DNA of 64,000 bases from Ornithinibacillus scapharcae TW25 (GTDB taxonomy: Bacteria > Bacillota > Bacilli > Bacillales > Amphibacillaceae): assembly GCF_000190475.1 (NCBI RefSeq), contig NZ_AEWH01000006.1, positions 62,001 through 126,000 on the forward strand. The letters are read 5' to 3'. Made by a program: the position numbers and the translations under genes. Each line of letters starts with the position of its first letter. The first letter of the stretch is position 1. The notes below the pieces were generated by a model. It did no database searches and was not told the origin of the DNA. It was given only the letters and a program-made list of their open reading frames with translations. Below, one piece after another: positions 27,195 through 36,757 of the stretch.

Positions 27195-27371
27195 ATGAAT
27201 ATAGAAGTCCATAACTGGGGGCTCTGTGTTGGAGATGTCACCATAGATACAGTTGCCTCTTCCTCTGTCTTTCTAATTGGAGATAATGAAGAAATGAAAC
27301 TATCTTCATTTTTTGATACTCCACCAGAATCCTATGTCTTAGGAAATATCGTACCGTTAGCTCCTTATTGA
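27195..27371 (+). CDS. gerPD: Spore germination protein GerPD
   Basis: A 58-residue protein, MNIEVHNWGLCVGDVTIDTV, with ASSSVFLIGDNEEMKLSSFF and DTPPESYVLGNIVPLAPY; the SSSVFxIGD and DTPPES blocks are typical of GerPD. The ATG at 27195 is preferred over 27189 because AAGGAGA is 6 nt upstream. Confidence 0.92.
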   Translation: MNIEVHNWGLCVGDVTIDTVASSSVFLIGDNEEMKLSSFFDTPPESYVLGNIVPLAPY

Positions 27372-27379
27372 GGTAAATC

Positions 27380-27760
27380 ATGCGGAATCGAATGGTACAA
27401 CTCTCGCAAAGTGAAATCAATACAATTGCCTTTAGTTCTATTTGTAACATTGGAGATTCGGTACATTTTAATCCCAAATTTAAGGCAATCGCTGTACAAC
27501 GTGAAGGTAATTCATGGAATGAAAATTACGACTTCCATTTTTCTGAATATTCTTTATTTCAAAGACAAACTCATTGGGTTCACTTAGATTTACCGGTAGA
27601 AATGAACTCTAATCATCATAATGGAATTCAGGTTAATTCTGTATCTATATCCGATGTTAGTCAGTCCTCTCTTTTCCAAGTTGGCGGACTAAACAAAATA
27701 AATGCAGAAACTAGATTAAAGCATTTTCGGATTTTACTTGATGACTCTGTAGGGGGTTAA
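27380..27760 (+). CDS. gerPE: Spore germination protein GerPE
   Basis: A 126-residue protein containing two IGD/VGG-type half repeats: SSICNIGDSVHFNPKFKAIA near residue 19 and SVSISDVSQSSLFQVGGLNK near residue 87. Identified as GerPE by pattern and position. TTGAGG precedes the ATG by 6 nt. Confidence 0.9.
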   Translation: MRNRMVQLSQSEINTIAFSSICNIGDSVHFNPKFKAIAVQREGNSWNENYDFHFSEYSLFQRQTHWVHLDLPVEMNSNHHNGIQVNSVSISDVSQSSLFQVGGLNKINAETRLKHFRILLDDSVGG

Positions 27761-27809
27761 AATAATCGTCAGATTGTTTGTTTCATAGAATAATAATTCA
27801 CTCATACAC

Positions 27810-27837
27810 ACAGAATCACAAGAACTCACATATTTTA
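27810..27837 (+). promoter_or_regulatory. Possible sigma-K promoter of gerPF
   Basis: CATATTTTA at 27829-27837 fits the sigma-K -10 pattern CATANNNTA, and AC at 27810-27811 lies 17 bp upstream, the usual spacing. The 107-bp gerPE-gerPF gap is by far longer than needed for an operon junction, which favours a separate promoter. The sigma-K consensus is short, so chance matches are common. Confidence 0.4.
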
Positions 27838-27867
27838 AAGTAAACTCTTATTTAGTAGGTGTTTTCC

Positions 27868-28086
27868 ATGCCATCAATCGTCGGCCCAATTAAAATAAAT
27901 AGTATCGGAGGCGGTGTGGTCAATTTTGGAGATTCATTCTATTTGTCCCCAAAGAGCACAGCGAAAACCGTTACTGGTTCAGGTTCATTGAATACAGGTG
28001 ATTTTATTAATACGAATACCGGGGCAAACCTAATCAATCCTCTCGATCCAGATGTAAATGATCAAAATCAAACCGCTAACGCTTAA
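27868..28086 (+). CDS. gerPF: Spore germination protein GerPF
   Basis: A 72-residue protein, MPSIVGPIKINSIGGGVVNF, with GDSFYLSPKSTAKTVTGSGS, LNTGDFINTNTG and DPDVNDQN, very close to B. subtilis GerPF and paralogous to GerPA. The ATG at 27868 follows TAGGTG. Last gerP gene; ends at a bidirectional terminator shared with addA. Confidence 0.94.
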   Translation: MPSIVGPIKINSIGGGVVNFGDSFYLSPKSTAKTVTGSGSLNTGDFINTNTGANLINPLDPDVNDQNQTANA

Positions 28087-28100
28087 CTTTCACCAACATG

Positions 28101-28138
28101 AAAAAATCCGTCGCCAAGCTACAGGCGACGGATTATTA
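28101..28138. terminator. Bidirectional terminator between gerPF and addA
   Basis: AATCCGTCGCC and GGCGACGGATT form a perfect 11-bp stem. The minus side ends in TTTTTT; the plus side in ATTATTAT. Confidence 0.85.
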
Positions 28139-28147
28139 TACTTCTAA

Positions 28148-31100
28148 TTAATTTGGTACTTTTACTAACAGTTGTTTCGAAAAGAAATAAAGATAGGTTT
28201 CCTCAACAGGAGCATTCCAGATGGCCTCAAGTGCATGACGATAGAGATCTAACTGAACACGATATCGGTTCACTAGTTTTGAAATAACATCATCATCCAC
28301 TTCACCTGTAATATGATCTGTTTTATAATCCAGTATAATCCATCCATTTTTAGCAGGGATTACCGCATCAAAAACCCCCTGGACTAGTACCTGTTCCTCT
28401 ATCTCACTATCCCAATTTGCATATACCTGACTAGCAGGTAACGTAATACTAAATGGAACCTCACGATAGAGCTTTTCTGCCTCCATCATTAATTCAGCAA
28501 TGTCTGTATCAAAGAACTTCTCTACCGCCTCTATGTCAACGGAATCTGCTTCTTGTCTTCGTAAAATCTCACGTATTACCAATCCTTCAATATATTCTTC
28601 AATCTCTTTCCTAAACATCTTTCTCTCAAATGGAAGATGCTGCATCACCGTGTGCATTGCTGTACCTTTCTCAGCTGCGGAAAGTGTCTTTTCTTTTTGC
28701 ATAAAAATTGGCTTCTTTGCTATCGGCGTCTTAAATGGCTGAACTAACTGAGTAGCACTATATTCATCTTTTATTTCACGCTGACGCTTTATCTCTGTTA
28801 CACTTTGTTTCGCTCGAGAATAAGCCGCTTCTTCAAATGGATATTGGAAGGATAGTCTTTCATCCACAAAGGAATCTAATAATGACTCTTCTATAGCAAC
28901 CGGTTCCCATTCCTTAATCCTCTCTTTAAGTAGTAAATCTTCCTCAATAGAATCTTCATCTAAATTGGTTAACTCACTACCATGCAATATCGTAATATCC
29001 CATTTAGAAGGATCAATCCGAATCTCTTCTAATATAGCATCATGTATTTCTCCAGTTCGTAATGCTTCTGTATGGGAATGGCGAATCAACGCTGGTCCAA
29101 CCCAGTCTAAATAGGACTTCGAACCAATTCTGAAATGAGCTGGTAATATCCATTCGGAATGCTCTAAAATAGATTCCCATTTATCTCGTTTATCGACAAA
29201 GGAGGCTACATTACCAACCATCACTAGTTTTTCTCTGGCCCGTGTTAATGCTACATAGAGTACCCGCATCTCTTCTGCAAGCAGCTCTCTTCGCTTTTCT
29301 TCCGTTATCGCATGGTAGAACAACGTTGGATACGTAATTCGCTTCACTGGATCAATATATTTGGTAGCAAAACCTAGGTCCTTATGAAGTAAATAATTTT
29401 GTCGTAGATCCATCATATTAAATTGCTTATCCATTGCTCCAACAATAACAACAGGAAATTCTAACCCTTTACTTTTATGGATTGTCATAATGCGAACAAC
29501 ATCTTCTTGCTCGCTCAAGGCTCTCGCTGCACCTAAATCATCGCCTTTTTCCTCCATTCTCTCAATGAAACGCAGAAAGCGGAATAAACCTCTGAATGAA
29601 GTAGTTTCATAGCCTCTAGCACGATCATAAAGAGCTCTAAGGTTAGCCTGTCGCTGACGACCACCTGGCATCCCACCAACAAAGTCAAAATATCCTGTTT
29701 CCCGATAAATTTGCCAAATTAAATCTGATAATGCACCCTGTCTAGATGCAAGGCGGAATCGTTCCAGCAGCTCGGTAAACCAATTTAATTTGGTTGTTAA
29801 TGCATCGCTGTTTTGTTTACGATATTTTTCGACTGCATCATAATACGTGTTTCTATTATCAGCCAGTCTAATTTTTGCTAACTCATTCTCATTCAAGCCC
29901 ACAATTGGTGACTTCAATACAGACGCTAGTGGAATGTCCTGTCTAGGATTATCAATAACCTTCAACAAATTCAACATAATTTTTACTTCAATTGCTTCAA
30001 AATAACCTGTCGACAACTCCGCATAAACTGGTATTCCTTGCTTCTTCAACTCATCAACAATAGTTGGAGCCCATGTCATGGAACGAAGTAAAATGACAAT
30101 ATCACGGTATTGTACATCTCTTAAAGACTCGGTAGCCTTGTCCACTACTTGAAGGGGGGCTTTGTCCTCTGTACCAATCCATTGTTTTATTTTCATGGCA
30201 TATGCCCTAGCCTCAAGCTGTGCATTCTCTAAATCACGATAATCTTCCTCATTCCCTGATGCCTCATCATCGTCGATACTGGTTTTTGCTTCAGGTTGCT
30301 GTCTATCAATAATGATTAATTCTGGATTTGGTTCAGTTAATGGTAAGGAATCATACATTTTATTGGCATAGATTAGTTCTGCATCGCTATCGTAGTTAAT
30401 TTCTCCCAGATTCTCATCAAGAATTTGTCTAAAGATATAGTTCGCTCCTATTAACACAAGCTCTCGGCTTCTAAAATTACTAGCTAAATCAATCCTTATC
30501 CCTGGGTTATCATCTAAGGCAAATCGTTTGTACTTTTCAATAAATAGAGATGGTTCAGCGTGTCTAAAACGATAAATACTTTGCTTTACATCTCCCACCA
30601 TAAACATGTTCCCAGGACCAACCTGGTCACTTATCAATGTTAATATAGTTTCTTGTACTAAATTGGTATCCTGATATTCATCAACTAATAACTCACTAAA
30701 CTGCTTCTGCAAATTTCTTGCTACGTTTGACGGCTTTGGTTCTTCGATTGTCGAGGTTTCATCCAGTAGTAATTGCAAACATAAATGCTCTAAATCCGAA
30801 AAGTCGACTACTGCCTTTTCTCGCTTCGCTATGGTAAAGCGATCAATAAAGTCTTTCACGATTTCCGTTAATGCTTTTACAACCGTTGCTAGTTCTCTCA
30901 TGTCCTCTACATGGGCAGATAGATTTCTATTAAACCAATTATTAGCCATCTTTTCCCAGCGCTTTTTATACGTACCGCGTAATTTCTGAACTCTTTCTTT
31001 CTTATCCTTGTTAATATCTGGTCTTTTTCTCGATAGGTCAGTAAACTTACTAGTGATCATAAACTGTTGTAATTCATCCCAGGTTTCAAGCTTCAATATT

Positions 31101-31888
31101 GCATTATTTAATAGCTCTATATCTGCTTCAATTGTATCGATATAGTGATATGGCCCATCACTTTCTCTTGCTATTCTCAGAGCTAAATTCATTTCCTGTT
31201 CCAGACCACTAAACTTATCGCGTACTTCTCGTTTAATTATCTCTAACCAGGTTAAATCTTCTTCTGTCCATTCTTCAGGCACTTCATATACTGCAGCCAA
31301 ATCATCTAACCATTTGTGTGGCCATGGATTCTGGACAGCAAAGTTATAAAGCGCTAAGACTAATTTCTCTACATCAACATCGTTACGGTCACCAGAGAAT
31401 CTATCCACCACTTGGAAGAATTTTTCTTGGTCTTTCCCTTCTCTGCCATACCAATCTTCGAATAAATCCTCTAAGACATCCTGCTGCATGAGATCGGCTT
31501 CCATATCATTTGCAATTCGGAAGCCTGGATCAATATCAATTAGGTAAGCATACTGCTTCACAATATCGAGACAGAATGAATGTAAGGTCGATATCGAAGC
31601 ACGTTGTAGTAGCGATAATTGCTTTTTTAAATGATTGGAGGTCGGATCCTGTTCCAGTGCTTTTTCTAAAGCTAAGCCGACACGATTTCGCATTTCCTGT
31701 GCCGCTGCATTTGTAAACGTTACGACTAGAAGGGAATCAATATCAACGGGATTTTCTGTCTTTAGTAGCTTTTGGATAATTCGTTCTACAAGTACTGCTG
31801 TTTTACCAGAACCAGCAGCAGCAGCAACTAACACGTCACTACCCTCTGTATAGATTGCCGCCTCTTGTTCCTTCGTCCATCTAACCAT
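28148..31888 (-). CDS. addA: ATP-dependent helicase/nuclease subunit A
   Basis: A 1246-residue UvrD-like helicase plus nuclease that, with AddB, resects double-strand DNA ends for recombination. Walker A is AAAGSGKT (residues 23-30), then STLHSFCLDIVKQYA, SELLVDEYQDTN (Walker B), GDVKQSIYRFRHAEP, IMTIHKSKGLEFPVVIV and VLYVALTRAREKLVMV. The C-terminal PD-(D/E)XK nuclease motif is GVFDAVIPAKNGWIILDYKTD. Length is normal. Its start overlaps the addB stop by 8 bp. The sbcDC genes that follow addA in B. subtilis are absent here. Confidence 0.97.
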   Translation of the reverse strand: MVRWTKEQEAAIYTEGSDVLVAAAAGSGKTAVLVERIIQKLLKTENPVDIDSLLVVTFTNAAAQEMRNRVGLALEKALEQDPTSNHLKKQLSLLQRASISTLHSFCLDIVKQYAYLIDIDPGFRIANDMEADLMQQDVLEDLFEDWYGREGKDQEKFFQVVDRFSGDRNDVDVEKLVLALYNFAVQNPWPHKWLDDLAAVYEVPEEWTEEDLTWLEIIKREVRDKFSGLEQEMNLALRIARESDGPYHYIDTIEADIELLNNAILKLETWDELQQFMITSKFTDLSRKRPDINKDKKERVQKLRGTYKKRWEKMANNWFNRNLSAHVEDMRELATVVKALTEIVKDFIDRFTIAKREKAVVDFSDLEHLCLQLLLDETSTIEEPKPSNVARNLQKQFSELLVDEYQDTNLVQETILTLISDQVGPGNMFMVGDVKQSIYRFRHAEPSLFIEKYKRFALDDNPGIRIDLASNFRSRELVLIGANYIFRQILDENLGEINYDSDAELIYANKMYDSLPLTEPNPELIIIDRQQPEAKTSIDDDEASGNEEDYRDLENAQLEARAYAMKIKQWIGTEDKAPLQVVDKATESLRDVQYRDIVILLRSMTWAPTIVDELKKQGIPVYAELSTGYFEAIEVKIMLNLLKVIDNPRQDIPLASVLKSPIVGLNENELAKIRLADNRNTYYDAVEKYRKQNSDALTTKLNWFTELLERFRLASRQGALSDLIWQIYRETGYFDFVGGMPGGRQRQANLRALYDRARGYETTSFRGLFRFLRFIERMEEKGDDLGAARALSEQEDVVRIMTIHKSKGLEFPVVIVGAMDKQFNMMDLRQNYLLHKDLGFATKYIDPVKRITYPTLFYHAITEEKRRELLAEEMRVLYVALTRAREKLVMVGNVASFVDKRDKWESILEHSEWILPAHFRIGSKSYLDWVGPALIRHSHTEALRTGEIHDAILEEIRIDPSKWDITILHGSELTNLDEDSIEEDLLLKERIKEWEPVAIEESLLDSFVDERLSFQYPFEEAAYSRAKQSVTEIKRQREIKDEYSATQLVQPFKTPIAKKPIFMQKEKTLSAAEKGTAMHTVMQHLPFERKMFRKEIEEYIEGLVIREILRRQEADSVDIEAVEKFFDTDIAELMMEAEKLYREVPFSITLPASQVYANWDSEIEEQVLVQGVFDAVIPAKNGWIILDYKTDHITGEVDDDVISKLVNRYRVQLDLYRHALEAIWNAPVEETYLYFFSKQLLVKVPN

Positions 31889-34800
31889 TGATATCTCCCT
31901 CCTTCGTGCTTAGTTTTTCTAATACTTCTTCCTCTTTCATTTCAGTCAATCTCCTAAAGTCATTCGTTTCTAGAGAAGAATCAAATTGACATACCGATAA
32001 AAATGGACAATACGTACAGGCCACTTTTTGCTTTCGCTGATATGGATTTAAGTGTACCTGTCCCCCAGTAATATCAATCCCCGCTTGATACATTAAACGA
32101 TGGATATGCCCTTGAAGGATGGAGAAGGTTTCTTTCCCTGCAACCTTGGAATTCTTACTGGAAAAACTACCATCTTTTTTGATTTGTACAGGGATAATTT
32201 CACTATGTCCCGACTCCAGTGAAGTGTCCATCATTTGCACCACGCGTTCATTATTTATCAATAGACCCTTCATTTTATAACTTTTAAATAACTCATTTTC
32301 TAATTCCTCATCTGACATTTGGGCGTTACCAGAAATCATTGGATTATGAACATGGAAATATAGTACGCCTGCTGGTGTCGCTTTCTTTCCAAGCCATTGT
32401 TCCGATTGTGATAATACGACATCCAAATACGTAAGCATCTGCATGGCGATTCCATAATAGACATCAACCATATCTAGACCTCTTGAGCTTGATTTATAAT
32501 CAATAATTCGCAAGTATAAATCCTCTTGGTCTAATGCCTTATCCACTCTATCAATTCTACCTCGTAGCTTAATTTCATATCCATTTGGCAGTTGTAAGGA
32601 TACTGGCTTAAGCTTATCCCCTTTTGTACCAAATCCAAGCTCTAAGCCGACTGGTGAAAACTTACTCAATCTTGCTTGCTCACTTAACACATATGCCGCG
32701 CGAGCAATAACATGTTGTAGCTTTTGCTGGATGTATTGATATCGATTGGTGCTATGAAGAATCTGATGCTGTAATATTGGCGCAAGACTCGTTACAGCTC
32801 TCTGGGCATAATCATTTGCATCCTTCTTTGTTAAATGAGCAAAATCCTTTCCTTCCTCCTGTATCCATTCCGTAATAATCTTTAATGCCTCATGGAAAAG
32901 GTTACCAATATCTGGCGCATCTAATTTATAAGTTCTTCGCTCATCCAACCCTAAACTATATTTAGCAAAATGCTGATAAGAACAACTAAAGTACGTTTCT
33001 AACCTCGAAACACTTGCTGTTAATTGTTTCGGGTACAGTTGTTCCACTGTCTCCTCTTCCATATCTGAAGGCGTATTCTCATAGAACAGACTTTGTAAAA
33101 TGGTATAGGTCGTACCGTATTTTTCGTGATTTTTCACATACCAATTTAACACATTCCACCAAACAGGCATTACAGGGTACCCTTTTATACTCCTAGCTAA
33201 CTGAGCCGTTAAGGCTGATCTTGTCTTTACCGGTGATGTAATAAAACGGTCTGCTTCATATAATTCATCTGGGTCTTGTAGTAGAACGTGCTCCCTACAA
33301 GATGGGAACATATCTTCCAGTCTTTTTATTAGTTGTGATGGCATTTTGGATTTTCCTTCTTCATCACTAAGCGGATAACTAATCCATAGATAGTCTGAAG
33401 CAGATGAAAAGGCTAAGTACATATAAAACCAATCATCTAATAACTGTCTTTTACTTGTGTCTGCTAGCTTCATGCCACTCGCTGCCAACATTTCCCGCTC
33501 TGTTTCATTAATCATTCCATCAGCTGGCGGTTTTAATGGCCAAATCCCTTCATTCACCCCTACTAAAAATGAACATTTAATTCCACTAATACGTGAGCGG
33601 TCAATTGTACCAACAATGACATGATCGATACTAGGTGGAACATGTGAGAACTTTAATGTTTCAAATCCAGCATCAAGTGTGACACGAAAAGTTGAAAGTG
33701 ACATTTCCTCTTCTCCAGCCATCTCTACCATTTCATCCATTAGGTGGATGATGGCATTCCAAACCTGTTCTTGTTCTCGCCCTTTGGAAAGTTGACCATT
33801 TTCATCAAAAATAGTACGCATTTCCTCCAGTTTGGCAGGAACTGCTATTTCCTCCAGTAATGTAAATAGATTAATGCAAAGCTCCCGAATAGTTACTGCC
33901 GAACGGATTTTCGCATCAAATGCTCCTAGTGAATGAATAACCTGTCTTCGGAAACGATTAATCCTTGTTTGCATTTCCTTCTCTGCATCAGTTTGTGCTC
34001 CTCTATCAAAACCACGGAAACGTTGAAAAATCCAGTCCTCTTCACTCATCCACTGCTTCCGAGAACGGATACCATATTCAATTACATAGTTTTCCAGTTC
34101 GTCTATTGCATCACTTGTCAGCGGATATTCATCATCTGTCTCTGGAATAAAACCGGTCTTCAGCATGCGAAACACCGCATCATACCGCCAATTTGTATCC
34201 ACTACCTCTAAGGCAGAACGAATAAATTCAATGAGAGAATGATTCAGCATCGTACGCTTTTCATCAATAAATACTGGTATATTATAATCCTCAAAAATAG
34301 TACCAATAATATCTTGATATTTCTCTGTTTGACGAATTAATACGGCGATATCACGATAGCGGTAATTCTCTTCTCTTACCAGACGAACAATCTCTTGAGC
34401 AACCCCTTCAATCTCTGCCCGTGGATGTACTGCCTCTGCGATTCGAATCGGTGCCTCCCCCTCAAATCGCGGTGCAGGACGCACATCAAAGTTACGCTCT
34501 AAATGGGCAAAATAAGGTTTATCTCGAAACACACCATCGTTAGCATGTAATACAATACTATCCTCTATTGTAATTCCATTAACATTTGCGATCTCTTTTA
34601 AAACCTGATATGTCTCCTTAGTTTGATAAAACAAGTCCATATCAGATAAAATGGCGTGATCCACATCCTCCTCTGTTGTTAAGGTTACCGTGATTCGCTC
34701 ACACTTCTTCAGCAACGTCTCTACGACAACTAGTTCCTTTGGTGTAAATCTGTGGAAGCCATCAAAATAAATCTCTGCTCCTTCTAATGACTTCGCCTCA

Positions 34801-35390
34801 CCAATTTTTTCTGCTAATAAACTTAGTTGGTCCTCCCCATCAATATATTGGTTTGCTAAAGCTTGTCCTAGTTTTTCATATATATAATGCAAGTCTTCCA
34901 ACTTATTTACTAATGCTACTTCACCTGGCTCCTTGTGGGCATATTGGTTAATTTGATATTTCTGAGTTAATAAGGTATCCGGTGTAATTTCATACCGCTT
35001 AAATTCCGTTATGATTTTTTCAAGTTGACTTAAGAAACCTTGTTTTTCCACCGCCTTTTGGAATACATGCCAATCACCCTCTTTTTCCTCGATGATTTTA
35101 CGTAGCATCATTTGTATCCCTACCGAACTAATAAACTGTCTTGTTGCACCACCTGTTTCCTGTAAAATAAGCCAAGCAAGCCGTGAAAAACTTGTCACTT
35201 GTGTACGACTACTCCCTTGGAATTCCTTATCACGAAATAGTGTATATTCTTGTTCAAATGTCATTTGATCTGGAACGATATAAAATATCGGTGGCCCTTG
35301 AGGGTTTGCTAATGACTTCTCTTTAATCTCCTCAAATGCTATATTGCTCTTTTCTGTTCCAGCTCTACCTAATATAAAACGGAGTCCCAC
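31881..35390 (-). CDS. addB: ATP-dependent helicase/deoxyribonuclease subunit B
   Basis: An 1169-residue partner of AddA with an inactivated helicase fold, nuclease domain and iron-sulfur cluster. The cluster cysteines are visible as YFSCSYQHFAKY and CTYCPFLSVC (Cys-x2-Cys-x5-Cys); the nuclease motif is LRGRIDRVDK...LRIIDYKSSS. The Walker A loop near the N-terminus reads GRAGTEKS (residues 8-15), with Glu13 where AddB orthologues have Gly; a single G-to-A change explains it. GTG start at 35390 with AAGGAGGAAG upstream. First gene of addB-addA. Confidence 0.96.
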   Translation of the reverse strand: MGLRFILGRAGTEKSNIAFEEIKEKSLANPQGPPIFYIVPDQMTFEQEYTLFRDKEFQGSSRTQVTSFSRLAWLILQETGGATRQFISSVGIQMMLRKIIEEKEGDWHVFQKAVEKQGFLSQLEKIITEFKRYEITPDTLLTQKYQINQYAHKEPGEVALVNKLEDLHYIYEKLGQALANQYIDGEDQLSLLAEKIGEAKSLEGAEIYFDGFHRFTPKELVVVETLLKKCERITVTLTTEEDVDHAILSDMDLFYQTKETYQVLKEIANVNGITIEDSIVLHANDGVFRDKPYFAHLERNFDVRPAPRFEGEAPIRIAEAVHPRAEIEGVAQEIVRLVREENYRYRDIAVLIRQTEKYQDIIGTIFEDYNIPVFIDEKRTMLNHSLIEFIRSALEVVDTNWRYDAVFRMLKTGFIPETDDEYPLTSDAIDELENYVIEYGIRSRKQWMSEEDWIFQRFRGFDRGAQTDAEKEMQTRINRFRRQVIHSLGAFDAKIRSAVTIRELCINLFTLLEEIAVPAKLEEMRTIFDENGQLSKGREQEQVWNAIIHLMDEMVEMAGEEEMSLSTFRVTLDAGFETLKFSHVPPSIDHVIVGTIDRSRISGIKCSFLVGVNEGIWPLKPPADGMINETEREMLAASGMKLADTSKRQLLDDWFYMYLAFSSASDYLWISYPLSDEEGKSKMPSQLIKRLEDMFPSCREHVLLQDPDELYEADRFITSPVKTRSALTAQLARSIKGYPVMPVWWNVLNWYVKNHEKYGTTYTILQSLFYENTPSDMEEETVEQLYPKQLTASVSRLETYFSCSYQHFAKYSLGLDERRTYKLDAPDIGNLFHEALKIITEWIQEEGKDFAHLTKKDANDYAQRAVTSLAPILQHQILHSTNRYQYIQQKLQHVIARAAYVLSEQARLSKFSPVGLELGFGTKGDKLKPVSLQLPNGYEIKLRGRIDRVDKALDQEDLYLRIIDYKSSSRGLDMVDVYYGIAMQMLTYLDVVLSQSEQWLGKKATPAGVLYFHVHNPMISGNAQMSDEELENELFKSYKMKGLLINNERVVQMMDTSLESGHSEIIPVQIKKDGSFSSKNSKVAGKETFSILQGHIHRLMYQAGIDITGGQVHLNPYQRKQKVACTYCPFLSVCQFDSSLETNDFRRLTEMKEEEVLEKLSTKEGDING

Positions 35391-35425
35391 TTTAACTTCC
35401 TCCTTACTTAACTCTCCAGTAATGA

Positions 35426-35468
35426 AAAAAACTTACTGACTAAGACTTGTACAAGACAGAAGTTTTGG
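35426..35468 (-). terminator. Possible terminator between TVP38 gene and addB
   Basis: On the minus strand outer arms AAAACTT/AAGTTTT enclose CTTGTACAAG and the element ends in a T-run. The inner stem is irregular. Confidence 0.35.
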
Positions 35469-35471
35469 TTT

Positions 35472-36131
35472 TTATTTTACTCCCTCTGAGTCAGAGATTT
35501 CTTCTTTTTGCTTTGATTTTTGATGTAATTTCGTTTCAATGAATTTTCCTAATACCCAGAATAAAATAATACATACACCGACAACAATAGTTTTTGTAGG
35601 ATTTTGTGCAAATGATGCAATGCTGGATCCTACATAAGCAATGGAAAATATCATGACGGATTTTCCAAGTAACACTGCTAAAATAAATTGATAAATGTTA
35701 ATGTTAGACAGACCAGCAACAACATTTATTACGGCTGATGGAGAAAATGGAAAACACATCAGTAGAAATAATGGACCGAATCCATGCCTCTCCAACCAAC
35801 TAGTAACTCTTTTTACTTGATTGTTTTTACGTATCTTTACAAAGATTCTTTTGTCACCAAGGTTCCGAACAATTAAAAATACTAGTATTGCTCCTAAGCT
35901 AGAGCCTGCCCATGATAATAAAAATCCTTCCAGTAAGCCGTATGCTGCGGCATTTCCCATAACAAATACAACTAACGGTAAAAATGGTAGAAATGCCTCG
36001 ATAAATGGTAGTAGTATTCCAGGTAACGGTCCTAAACTCTCATAATCTTGCAATAGTTCCATTATATATTCGTCTAAATTGTCATTCTGAATAGCGGTTT
36101 TCCAATCTGTTATGATACTAAAAAGATTCAT
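35472..36131 (-). CDS. TVP38/TMEM64 family membrane protein
   Basis: A 219-residue DedA-superfamily-like protein with five or six membrane segments. Typical family segments are GILLPFIEAFLPFLPLVVFV, NAAAYGLLEGFLLSWAGSSL, and a central RHGFGPLFLLMCFPFSPSAV with NVVAGLSNINIYQF. The family (VTT domain) is linked to lipid movement across membranes. B. subtilis has yhjE in the same chromosomal area. GGGGAGACTTATTG precedes the ATG. Substrate unknown. Confidence 0.87.
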   Translation of the reverse strand: MNLFSIITDWKTAIQNDNLDEYIMELLQDYESLGPLPGILLPFIEAFLPFLPLVVFVMGNAAAYGLLEGFLLSWAGSSLGAILVFLIVRNLGDKRIFVKIRKNNQVKRVTSWLERHGFGPLFLLMCFPFSPSAVINVVAGLSNINIYQFILAVLLGKSVMIFSIAYVGSSIASFAQNPTKTIVVGVCIILFWVLGKFIETKLHQKSKQKEEISDSEGVK

Positions 36132-36367
36132 TCAATAAGTCTCCCCATCCAAGCCCTTTATGTATTAATTTTATTTTAAAGGAATTTATGCATTATGAAA
36201 AGTTTTAACCAAAGTACCAAATACCTATACATGGAATAACCTAGTATTCTAAAGGTAGTATCGCCTATACCCTTTCATTTTCTATATTTTTTTAAACAAA
36301 TAGTGTATTTTTTATTTACTTTGGCGTATAATGAGAACAAATGTTCCTAATTGGAGGGGTAACTTAC

Positions 36368-36757
36368 ATGCGCTATTTAACAGATGAAGAATTGAGAATT
36401 GCTACACGCTTTCTTTTTCTTTCAATGGCAATCGTCGTCATTCAACAAGATATTCAGCACATCCAAAAGGGTGCTTTTAAAATAAAAGAACCATATATAC
36501 AGCTCTTAGAAAAGATGAATGCAAATGCACTTAGTGAGCGTAGACAATTACGTTCAAAAATGGAGAATAAAAAATTACGTGTCATGCTAATTAATAAAAA
36601 CGACTCCTTTTCTTCCTATCTCTTTATTAGTAAAGGAAAAGAAGAAAAGAGAAATTACTTTAACCCCGCTATTCGAAAAAAGGTAGAAGAAATTGTCCAA
36701 GAGATTATGTTGAATGCTTTGGCTCAAGAACAACCTTTCGCTGTTGCAAATGCTTAA
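36368..36757 (+). CDS. Conserved hypothetical protein overlapping comK 3' end
   Basis: A 129-residue protein, MRYLTDEELRIATRFLFLSM, followed by AIVVIQQDIQHIQKGAFKIK, a basic helix ERRQLRSKMENKKLRVMLIN and a C-terminal helix VEEIVQEIMLNALAQEQPF. The N-terminal hydrophobic stretch is amphipathic rather than clearly transmembrane. TGGAGGGG is 7 nt before the ATG at 36368. Its last 53 bp overlap the comK 3' end on the other strand. I do not recognise the family; the sequence composition suits a real gene. Confidence 0.7.
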   Translation: MRYLTDEELRIATRFLFLSMAIVVIQQDIQHIQKGAFKIKEPYIQLLEKMNANALSERRQLRSKMENKKLRVMLINKNDSFSSYLFISKGKEEKRNYFNPAIRKKVEEIVQEIMLNALAQEQPFAVANA

